Positions 13,296 to 19,754 of a stretch of 22,485 nucleotides of DNA are shown here, piece by piece. Location: NCBI GenBank assembly GCA_902477055.1, contig CABSFY010000032.1:1-22485 (forward strand). The letters are read 5' to 3'. A program made the position numbers and the translations under genes. Source of the stretch: an uncultured Eubacteriales bacterium. Its GTDB lineage: Bacteria; Bacillota; Clostridia; Oscillospirales; Oscillospiraceae. Within the stretch, counting starts at the first letter, position 1. Each line of letters opens with the position of its first letter. The notes under the pieces are model-generated. The model was given only the letters and a program-made list of their open reading frames with translations, made no database searches and was not told where the DNA came from.

Positions 13296-14639
13296 TTATT
13301 GGCCGTCGGGCTTGGGCTTGCGGCGTTTTTGATAATAGCGGCGGCGGTTGTTATTGCGCTTGCCTTCGCCGGGTTTGCCCTCGGCAGGCTTGCCGTCGGC
13401 CGGAGCGGCGGACTGCTTCAGCGCGGTGTCCGCAGGCTTCGGGTCGCGCGGTTTTTGGGGCTTTGCCTCGTTGGGCCTTTGAGGCTTGGCGTCGTTCGGG
13501 CGCTGTGGCTTTGGCTCGCGGGGCTTTTGCTCCTTGGACTGGGGGCGTTGGTCTTTCTGCTTCGGCTCTTTCGCCTGCGGCTCGGCGGGAGTCGCGGCGG
13601 ACTTTTCCTTGCCCTTGCCGCGGCGACGGCGGCGCTTGCCGCTCTCTCCCTCGTCGGACGGCACAGGCTGCACCGGCGCGGGCATCTCGCCGCGAATCAC
13701 GACCGGCTCCAGATAGGTGGTAAGCGCCGTCTCCTCGGCAGGTCTGCGCTTGCCGCCGCCGGAAATGGGCGCAAGATCCTCGGGAATCGGCGCGTCGGTT
13801 TTCTTCGCCTTGCCGTTGCGCAGGACGCAAATATCGCAGTTTTTGTGGCAGACGACGGTGTCCGGCTGCTTTTCCAGCCGCACGTGGACGCTCTGGCGCA
13901 GCAGATTGACATCCGTGACTATGCCGCGCCCATCGGGCGTGTCCACGAAGGACTCGGCCTTGGGGCTGGTACGCAGCAGGTCCTCATAAGCCTCCTGCTC
14001 ATAGTTCAGGCAGCACATCAGACGGCCGCAGGTGCCGGAAATTTTCGTGGGATTGAGGCTGAGGTTCTGCGTTTTTGCCATTTTGATCGACACCGGCTGG
14101 AAATCGTCCAGAAACTCGCGGCAGCAGAAGGGGCGTCCGCAGATGCCGAGGCCGCCGACCATCTTCGCCTTGTCGCGCACGCCGATCTGGCGCAGCTCGA
14201 TGCGCGTGCGCAGGACGGAGGCAAGGCTCTTGACCAGCTCGCGGAAGTCCACCCGTCCGTCGGCGGTGAAAAAGAACAGGACCTTGCTGCCGTCGAAGGC
14301 ATATTCCGTCGAAACGAGCTGCATTTCCAGCCCGCACTCGGCGATTTTTTTCAGGCAGACCTCATAGGCGTGCTTTTCCTTCTGGCGGTTTTCGGCGTTG
14401 ATCTTTCTGTCCTGCTCGGTCGCGAGGCGCAGGACGGGGCGCAGCGGGGCAACGACCTCGCCGGCCGGAACGGTGTGGTTACCGCGCGTGCAGCGGCCAA
14501 ATTCCGGGCCGCGCGCGGTTTCGATGACGACCTCGTCGCCGGTTTTAACCTCCAGCTTGCCGGGGTCGAAGAAATAGACCTTCGCCGCGTCGCGGAACTG
14601 AATGTCGCAGACGAGGAAGGTGGTTTGTTCGTTTTCCAT
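13296..14639 (-). CDS. ricT: RicT (YaaT)-like PSP1-domain protein with a long basic tail
   Basis: PSP1-domain protein. In Bacillus RicT (YaaT) joins RicA and RicF in an iron-sulfur complex that affects RNase Y-dependent mRNA maturation and developmental phosphorelays. The conserved core is residues 1 to about 275 and includes the cysteine motifs GGLGICGRPFCCREF (C167, C172, C173) and SGTCGRLMCCLNYE (C204, C209, C210). A further CHKNCDIC cluster (C264, C268, C271) closes the core. Residues about 276-447 are an added low-complexity tail rich in Lys, Arg, Pro and Gln, including repeated PKPQRPND/PQRPNEAK units and a final RRRYYQKRRKPKP. Bacillus YaaT is near 275 residues, so the tail is extra. 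AAGGAG precedes the ATG. It lies 40 bases downstream of holB, the classic Firmicutes neighbour. Confidence 0.92.
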   Translation of the reverse strand: MENEQTTFLVCDIQFRDAAKVYFFDPGKLEVKTGDEVVIETARGPEFGRCTRGNHTVPAGEVVAPLRPVLRLATEQDRKINAENRQKEKHAYEVCLKKIAECGLEMQLVSTEYAFDGSKVLFFFTADGRVDFRELVKSLASVLRTRIELRQIGVRDKAKMVGGLGICGRPFCCREFLDDFQPVSIKMAKTQNLSLNPTKISGTCGRLMCCLNYEQEAYEDLLRTSPKAESFVDTPDGRGIVTDVNLLRQSVHVRLEKQPDTVVCHKNCDICVLRNGKAKKTDAPIPEDLAPISGGGKRRPAEETALTTYLEPVVIRGEMPAPVQPVPSDEGESGKRRRRRGKGKEKSAATPAEPQAKEPKQKDQRPQSKEQKPREPKPQRPNDAKPQRPNEAKPQKPRDPKPADTALKQSAAPADGKPAEGKPGEGKRNNNRRRYYQKRRKPKPDGQ

Positions 14640-14679
14640 GGTAACTCCTTCTACGGGAAATCAGGCTTTGCCTGAAGTG

Positions 14680-15642
14680 TTACGTGTTTTTACTGAGGCG
14701 AACGGAAAGCAGGCCGCAGATGTGCGCGGGGCTGACGTTGGCATCGAGCAGCGTCATGGCGTAGTCCATCGCTTCGACCGCCGCAAGCAGCGCCGCAGCG
14801 GTGCGTCCGGCGGCAAGCTGCCGGGCCTCCGGACGGGGGACCGGGAGGGCATTTGCCGCCAGCGCGGCGGCCAGCAGTGACTTACATTGCTGCAAAACGG
14901 TGCGCAGCTCCTCGCGCTTGAGCTTCTCCATCGGCGCAAACACCTTCAAAAGTGCCAGCGCATCGTTTGCGCAGAACGCCTCGACAAACGCGGCGGACTG
15001 CGGCAGCAGCGCGTCGTTTTCCTTCAGCAGTGCCTCGGCCTGTCCCAGATAGCCGCCGGAGCGGAGATAGGCCGCGCGAAGGGTCTCGCCGTCGGCCTTC
15101 GGGAAGCGGCGGCGCAGCTCGTTCGTCAAAAGCTCCTCCGGCAGCGGGGCCAGCGCCAGCTCGACGCAGCGGCTGCGAATCGTCGGCAGCAGCTGCTCCG
15201 GGTGCTCACACAGCAGCAAAAATGCGCCGTAAGGGGGCGGCTCCTCGATGCACTTGAGCAGCGCGTTCTGTCCCTGCGGGTTCAGCGCCTGCGCACGGGG
15301 GAAAACATAGATTTTCTTCCGGCCCTCGTTCGGCCGGACGTACAGATCGGCGCAGGCCTCGCGCACGAGCTTGACGGGGATGCTCGTTTTGGACGGCTCG
15401 TCCACGACGATCACGTCGGGATGCGTGCCGGAGAGGATCTTATGACACTGCGGACAACGGCCGCAGGGCTTGTGCGCCCCGGTGCATTCCATAATCGCAG
15501 TGATGTAACGCGCCAGAACGTGCTTCCCCGAGCCGGCGGGGCCGCACAAAAGATAGCAGTGGGAGAGCTGGTCCTTCGCCAGGGCGTTTGTCAGGCGCTG
15601 CTTGATCGTTTCGTTCCCGAGGAATGCTTCCACCAATTCCAT
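14680..15642 (-). CDS. holB: DNA polymerase III delta' subunit
   Basis: Clamp-loader delta' subunit, 320 residues, with the AAA+ and collar layout. Visible features are the P-loop-like GPAGSGKH (34-41), the zinc module C53, C60, C63 and C66 (PCGRCPQC), NALLKCIEEPP (126-136) and the SRC motif RSRC (156-159). The P-loop lacks the usual Ser/Thr after Lys, and the Walker B region reads KIYVFPRAQALN without its acids, so ATP hydrolysis is unlikely; that suits delta', which supplies the SRC arginine to its neighbour. The ATG follows GGGAGG. It has its own promoter (15671-15699) and is probably co-transcribed with ricT. dnaX, holA and tmk are not in the window. Confidence 0.93.
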   Translation of the reverse strand: MELVEAFLGNETIKQRLTNALAKDQLSHCYLLCGPAGSGKHVLARYITAIMECTGAHKPCGRCPQCHKILSGTHPDVIVVDEPSKTSIPVKLVREACADLYVRPNEGRKKIYVFPRAQALNPQGQNALLKCIEEPPPYGAFLLLCEHPEQLLPTIRSRCVELALAPLPEELLTNELRRRFPKADGETLRAAYLRSGGYLGQAEALLKENDALLPQSAAFVEAFCANDALALLKVFAPMEKLKREELRTVLQQCKSLLAAALAANALPVPRPEARQLAAGRTAAALLAAVEAMDYAMTLLDANVSPAHICGLLSVRLSKNT

Positions 15643-15670
15643 GCCCGACCTCCCGTGCTGTTATCGATTT

Positions 15671-15699
15671 ATTATACAATAAAATACGGAGGATTTCCA
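15671..15699 (-). promoter_or_regulatory. Promoter of holB-ricT
   Basis: On the minus strand a perfect TATAAT (15676-15671) lies 17 bases after TGGAAA (15699-15694), a weak -35. The leader is about 25 bases. It lies in the 83-base gap after the GNAT gene. Confidence 0.6.
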
Positions 15700-15725
15700 C
15701 AAAAATTTATCGTTCCGCGCAAAAA

Positions 15726-16508
15726 TCAACCGAAATCGAACGGCAGATACGCCCGTTCCGGCGCGGGAACGTCGGAAAGCGCCCGCAGCATTCCGACCGG
15801 CGTGTCGTCGCCGGGGGCGCGGACAACGGCGCGTTTGCAGCGGAAGTGCGCGGCAAGCGCGGCGGCGACCTCCGGTGCATCAGGCAGCAGCTCGCGGATG
15901 CGCAGCGTTTCCCCCTCCGGCTGAAGGTCGGCGCAGAAAATGCCGTCCGCCGTTTCGACCCGGTGCAGCCGCCGCCCTTCGAGGGCAAGCAGCGGCGCGG
16001 GATAGGAAACAAACGAACCGTAGAGCTGCATCTCGCGCAGGTTGCGGTAGCCCTCCGCATCGATCGGGCGAACCTTGAGCGGGGCCGCCTGCGCGGAAAC
16101 AGTAGTCTCTCGGCAGAAAAAGGCCGGTCGGAACCCCTGCTCCGCGTAAAAATCGAACAATTCCGGCTCCGCCGGGGCCAGTGCGGCAAAGGCAAAGCCC
16201 GCCGCCGTCAAATCCCGCTGCGCAAATTGCAGCAGGCGATGCGCGTGACCCTTTCCGCGTTCGGACGGCGCAGTACAGACGGCGTAAAGATACGCACACG
16301 GTGCACTCTCCCCGTCCTCGCCCACCAGCTCCGTCGGCAGAGCGCAGAGCATGGAGGTCGCCGTTTTTCCGGAAAACTCGGCATAAACGCGGATAAGATC
16401 AAACAAATTCTCCCAAAACGCCCGAATCTCCTCCGGCGCATCGTCGAAGCACGTCGCCCAGAGCGCCGTCAACGCCGGGAGGCCGCGCCGGTCGGTCACG
16501 CGGGTCAC
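15726..16508 (-). CDS. GNAT-family N-acetyltransferase
   Basis: A 260-residue protein. The first half is a GNAT fold, shown by the acetyl-CoA-binding motif A AVCTAPSERGKGHAHRLLQFA (about 76-96, with R84-G-K-G-H-A) and a later FYAEQGFRPAF (motif B-like). The second half (about 140-260) has no motif I recognise and may be a second, degenerate acyltransferase-like domain. The substrate is unknown. Translation starts at GTG 16508, whose last three bases are the upstream stop codon (GTGA overlap), with GGAGG just inside the upstream gene. It is thus tightly coupled to the DUF2156 gene, and the two probably act together. Confidence 0.85.
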   Translation of the reverse strand: MTRVTDRRGLPALTALWATCFDDAPEEIRAFWENLFDLIRVYAEFSGKTATSMLCALPTELVGEDGESAPCAYLYAVCTAPSERGKGHAHRLLQFAQRDLTAAGFAFAALAPAEPELFDFYAEQGFRPAFFCRETTVSAQAAPLKVRPIDAEGYRNLREMQLYGSFVSYPAPLLALEGRRLHRVETADGIFCADLQPEGETLRIRELLPDAPEVAAALAAHFRCKRAVVRAPGDDTPVGMLRALSDVPAPERAYLPFDFG

Positions 16509-17392
16509 GTTGTTTCCTCCGCGACGAACTTTTCCAACAGGACATCGGGATAATAGCTCTCCTTCGCGCGGCGCAGGCCCTCGAGGCCCATGTCGTCCTC
16601 GCGGTTGAGCCAGCGCAGCTCCGGATAGCGGCCGTGCAGCAGACGGGCAAACTCGCGGTTGACCATTGGGTACGCGCCGTTGACCTCGGCCAGTGCCTTT
16701 TCAAAATGCACGTCGAACGTGTCCGGCCGGATGTGGCTGCCCATCGAAAAGGCGACCATGCCGTCCGTCGTTTCGAGCAGGATGCCCTCCAGCCGTAAGG
16801 CCTCGAAGTTGTCAAAGGCGCGGTAGATGGCGATGCGTTCCCCTGCGTAGTCCATTTCCGCGCCGCTTTCAATATGCACCTGATACCAGCGCTCGGTAAA
16901 CTCCCGGCAGCGCGGCAGCAGCTCCGGCGTCAGCTCGACGACGCGGTAGTCGGGATAGGCGGCCTCGAAGCGATTGCAGTGGTTGCGTTTGGATTGCAGC
17001 TTCTTGCCCGAAAGCTCCGCCAGCCGCTCGATTTTGTATACGTAGTCGGCGCTGTCGCGGACGGGACGGAAGGAAAACTGCCCCGGATACTCCGCCTCCA
17101 GCGCCTCGGTCTCCGGTGCGGTCAGGCCGAACATCCGGAAGATCAGCCCGCGCTCGTGCGCATCGTTGCGCAGATAGGGGATCAGCTCCGGCGTGGTGAA
17201 CGGATACTGATAGGAATGCCACTCGTCGAAGCGGCTGAAAAACAGCGGCACATCGTCCACAAAGGCAACCTGCTGCCGCCCCCAGAGGAACAGGCCGGAA
17301 AAGGAATACTCACAGCCGTGTCCCTTTGCACCGGAATACAGCGCGGAAAGCACGGGGCGGTCGGTAATCTGAAGATCTCTGAATTCTAGCAT
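16505..17392 (-). CDS. DUF2156 / phosphatidylglycerol lysyltransferase C-terminal-domain protein
   Basis: A 295-residue soluble protein matching the DUF2156 (LPG synthase C-terminal, tandem GNAT-like) family. Characteristic stretches are KGHGCEYSFSGLFLWGRQQV near the start, the lysine-rich SGKKLQSKRNHCNRF near 128-142, and VHFEKALAEVNGAYPMVNREFA followed by LRWLNREDDMGLEGLRRAK at the end. In MprF this domain transfers lysine from lysyl-tRNA to phosphatidylglycerol, but no membrane flippase part is present here, so the acceptor and donor are unknown. ATG 17392 follows GAGGT; the frame is open upstream but those starts lack ribosome sites and pass through repeats. It is first in a two-gene operon with the GNAT gene. 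Confidence 0.85.
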   Translation of the reverse strand: MLEFRDLQITDRPVLSALYSGAKGHGCEYSFSGLFLWGRQQVAFVDDVPLFFSRFDEWHSYQYPFTTPELIPYLRNDAHERGLIFRMFGLTAPETEALEAEYPGQFSFRPVRDSADYVYKIERLAELSGKKLQSKRNHCNRFEAAYPDYRVVELTPELLPRCREFTERWYQVHIESGAEMDYAGERIAIYRAFDNFEALRLEGILLETTDGMVAFSMGSHIRPDTFDVHFEKALAEVNGAYPMVNREFARLLHGRYPELRWLNREDDMGLEGLRRAKESYYPDVLLEKFVAEETT

Positions 17393-17443
17393 AAATACCT
17401 CATTTGATTTCATTTGAGCGGCCCAAAAAGCCCAAACCACTCC

Positions 17444-17472
17444 ATATAATACTATTTTAACACAGAAGTCAA
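17444..17472 (-). promoter_or_regulatory. Promoter of the DUF2156-GNAT operon
   Basis: On the minus strand TTGACT (17472-17467) lies 17 bases before TTATAT (17449-17444). An overlapping TATTAT would give a 15-base spacer. The leader would be about 45 bases. Confidence 0.6.
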
Positions 17473-17746
17473 TAGGGTAAAACCGAAAAAGCGCCCCCCT
17501 TCCGCAAAATTTCCCGTTTCTGTCATTGCGAGGAGGGCAACGCCCGACGCGGCAATCCGTTTCCCCTTCCCCGCGCCGCAGCGCCTTGGCTCCCTCTTTG
17601 AGGGTAGCGAAGCGGCCGTAGGCCGTGACGGAAGGAGTCCTTGCGCCCGCAGGCGCAGATTTCAAGATGGTACGCACCAAAATTGAAGTGCCAGCAGCGG
17701 GGCGTCGGGGACGCCGCCCCCTACACAGCGGGCAAAGCCCCCTATT

Positions 17747-17781
17747 ATTCACTATTCACTATTCACTGTTCACCATTCACT
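17747..17781. repeat. Five tandem heptamers (ATTCACT)
   Basis: Units are ATTCACT three times, GTTCACC, then ATTCACT, in perfect 7-base register. They sit inside the composite element at 17522-17889. Confidence 0.9.
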
Positions 17782-17829
17782 AAATCGACACTGCCTGCAC
17801 CGGCGGGCTGAGGGCAGCCCGCCCTACGG
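17782..17829. repeat. 48-base hairpin repeat, copy 2 (copy 1 at 4284-4331)
   Basis: It matches 4284-4331 at 44 of 48 positions. The core stem is GGCGGGC/GCCCGCC here and GGCGGGG/CCCCGCC in copy 1, around the same loop TGAGGGCA. Two of the four differences are therefore a compensatory pair. Confidence 0.9.
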
Positions 17830-17941
17830 TGTCTGTCGATGGTGCCTGCACAAGATTGCCACGGCTTGCTCTGCAAGCCTCGCAATGACAAAGGGGGAAG
17901 ATTTCTCGCAATGACAATTCGGGAGTTTTTTGTTTTCTCAA

Positions 17942-17970
17942 TTGCATTTTTGCCGGAAATGCGGTATTCT
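17942..17970 (+). promoter_or_regulatory. Promoter of mnmA-PPIase-topB
   Basis: TTGCAT (17942-17947), a 17-base spacer and TATTCT (17965-17970), 21 bases before the mnmA ATG. No other promoter is visible inside the three-gene run. Confidence 0.65.
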
Positions 17971-17991
17971 GTACGAAAGAGGTGAAGCAGC

Positions 17992-19044
17992 ATGAAGAAA
18001 ATTCTCGTCGCCATGTCCGGCGGCGTGGACAGCGCGGCGGCGTGCCTGCTGCTGCGGCGGCAGGGCTATGAGCTTGGCGGCGCGACGATGCTCCTGCGCG
18101 ACGGCGGCGAGGCCGAAGCCGAGGACGCGCAGCGGGCGGCGGAGCAGATGGGCATCCCGTTTTATCTGTTTGAATGGAAGGAAGCATTTCAAAAGCGCGT
18201 GATCGCGCCGTTTACGGACATCTACCGCGCCGGCGCAACGCCGAATCCCTGCGTCATCTGCAACGGCGCGATGAAATTCGGACTGTTTCTCGAACGGGCG
18301 CTGGCACTGGGCTACGACGGCATTGCCACCGGCCACTACGCCCGCATCGCACAGGAAAACGGCCGCTATGTGTTGAGGCTCGCCGTTGACCGGCCGAAGG
18401 ACCAGACCTATGTGCTTTGTAAATTGACGCAGCATCAGCTTTCGCACACGCTTTTCCCGCTCGGTGACATGGAAAGCAAGGATGCCGTCCGGGCGCTGGC
18501 GGTGGAGGCGGGGCTGGAGCTTGCCCGCAAGCGCGACAGTCAGGATATCTGCTTCGTGCCGGACGGGGACTACATGGGCTACCTGACCGCGCACGGGCTT
18601 GTCCCGCAAAAGGGCAATTTTATCACGCCGGAGGGCAAAATTCTCGGCGAACACCGGGGTCTGGAGGCCTACACGATCGGCCAGCGGCGCGGGCTGGGGA
18701 TGGCCTTTGGCGAGCGGGCCTACGTGCTGGGCAAGCGCGGAACGGACGTAGTCGTCGGCGACGGCAGGCTGCTCTTTTCCCGCCGCGTCGCAGTCGAGGA
18801 CACAAACTGGCTTCCCTTCCCCGCGCCGGAAGCGCCCCTGCGCGTGCAGGCGAAGCTGCGCTACACGCCAACCACCGCCGACGCATGGCTCTATCCGACC
18901 GAAACTGGCTGCACGCTGGAATTTGACACGCCGCAGCGGGCCGTCACCCCCAGCCAGACGGCAGTATTTTACGACGGCGACACGGTCGTCGGCGGCGGAA
19001 CGATCACGGGCGCGCTGCCCGATGCAATGGAGGATGCAACATGA
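17992..19044 (+). CDS. mnmA: tRNA-specific 2-thiouridylase
   Basis: Thiolates U34 of tRNA-Lys, -Glu and -Gln using ATP and a sulfur relay. The 350-residue length fits the family. The PP-loop SGGVDS is at 9-14; the two catalytic cysteines are C87 in TPNPCVICN and C187 in DSQDICFVP. GHYARI (115-120), DQTYVL (137-142) and GEHRGLEAYTIGQRRGLG are further MnmA signatures. The ATG follows AGAGGTGA. Family A repeats end about 75 bases upstream. Its stop overlaps the next start by four bases (ATGA). No cysteine desulfurase gene lies beside it in this window. Confidence 0.95.
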   Translation: MKKILVAMSGGVDSAAACLLLRRQGYELGGATMLLRDGGEAEAEDAQRAAEQMGIPFYLFEWKEAFQKRVIAPFTDIYRAGATPNPCVICNGAMKFGLFLERALALGYDGIATGHYARIAQENGRYVLRLAVDRPKDQTYVLCKLTQHQLSHTLFPLGDMESKDAVRALAVEAGLELARKRDSQDICFVPDGDYMGYLTAHGLVPQKGNFITPEGKILGEHRGLEAYTIGQRRGLGMAFGERAYVLGKRGTDVVVGDGRLLFSRRVAVEDTNWLPFPAPEAPLRVQAKLRYTPTTADAWLYPTETGCTLEFDTPQRAVTPSQTAVFYDGDTVVGGGTITGALPDAMEDAT

Positions 19045-19754
19045 ACTGCAAAAAATGCGGACGCCCGATGGGCAAGAAAAATTACTGCGCCTACTGCCAG
19101 CCGCAGAAGGCGCAGGCCGAACCCAAGAAAAAAAGCAAGCTGTGGCTCTGGCTCGTGATCGCGGCGGTGTGCGTCGCGGCAGCGGTGACGGCAATCGTCC
19201 TGCTGATGACCGGGAGCAGCGGCAACACCAATGTCGCGACCGAGCCACCTGTCGCCGCGGGCAAGCACCACGTCGAGATCGAGGTGCAGGACTACGGCAC
19301 GATCACCGTCGAGCTGGACGCGGACGCCGCGCCGATCACGGTGGAAAATTTCCTGAAGCTGGCAAACGAGGGCTTCTACGACGGTCTGACCTTCCACCGC
19401 ATCATGGCAGGCTTTATGATGCAGGGCGGCGACCCGCAGGGCACCGGCCTCGGCGGCTCCGAGCAGACCATCAAGGGCGAATTTTCCGCCAACGGCGTGG
19501 AAAATCCCCTGTCGCACACGCGCGGCGCGATCTCCATGGCGCGGTCGCAGGCGTATGACAGCGCCTCGTCGCAGTTTTTCATCTGCCACGCCGATTCGAC
19601 GTTCCTTGACGGGCAGTACGCCTGCTTCGGCTATGTGACCGACGGCATGGACGTTGTGGACGCAATCTGCGAGGCGGCCGAGCCGACGGACAGCAACGGC
19701 ACGATCCCTGCCGCCGCGCAGCCGGTCATTACCGCCGTTCGGGTACTGGACTGA
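19041..19754 (+). CDS. Membrane-tethered cyclophilin-type peptidyl-prolyl isomerase with zinc ribbon
   Basis: A 237-residue protein in three parts: a small N-terminal zinc ribbon (C3, C6, C16, C19: MNCKKCGRPMGKKNYCAYCQ), a basic stretch and membrane helix (about 34-57), then a cyclophilin domain (about 76-237). Cyclophilin signatures are GLTFHRIMAGFMMQGGDPQGTG (116-137, with R120), GAISMARS (162-169) and SSQFFICHA (176-184). The basic KKKSK before the helix suggests an N-in, C-out arrangement, with the isomerase outside and the zinc ribbon in the cytoplasm. GGAGG precedes the ATG. It overlaps mnmA by four bases and topB by one. Substrates are unknown, though a role in folding exported proteins would fit the topology. 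Confidence 0.92.
   Translation: MNCKKCGRPMGKKNYCAYCQPQKAQAEPKKKSKLWLWLVIAAVCVAAAVTAIVLLMTGSSGNTNVATEPPVAAGKHHVEIEVQDYGTITVELDADAAPITVENFLKLANEGFYDGLTFHRIMAGFMMQGGDPQGTGLGGSEQTIKGEFSANGVENPLSHTRGAISMARSQAYDSASSQFFICHADSTFLDGQYACFGYVTDGMDVVDAICEAAEPTDSNGTIPAAAQPVITAVRVLD

Larger units (their letters stand above)
17522..17889. repeat. Family A element interrupted by other repeats
   Basis: The ends are an inverted pair, GTCATTGCGAGG (17522-17533) and CCTCGCAATGAC (17878-17889). The left half (through CGACGCGGCAATCCG, about 17559) and the right half (from AAGATTGCCACGG, about 17852) match the two halves of the family A unit. About 290 bases lie between them, made of other repeat units: a GGCTCCCTCTTTGAGGG unit, a GCGCC/GGCGC hairpin, a GGCGTC-ggg-GACGCC hairpin, five heptamers and the 48-base unit at 17782. 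A partial end (CTCGCAATGACAA) recurs at 17905. It fills most of the 599-base gap between the DUF2156 gene and mnmA. Confidence 0.8.

Noticed and set aside
13191..14675. 494-codon plus-strand frame over ricT
   Set aside because: Leu/Ala/Arg-rich shadow of the opposite strand; it begins inside the ricT terminator region and no ribosome site precedes it.
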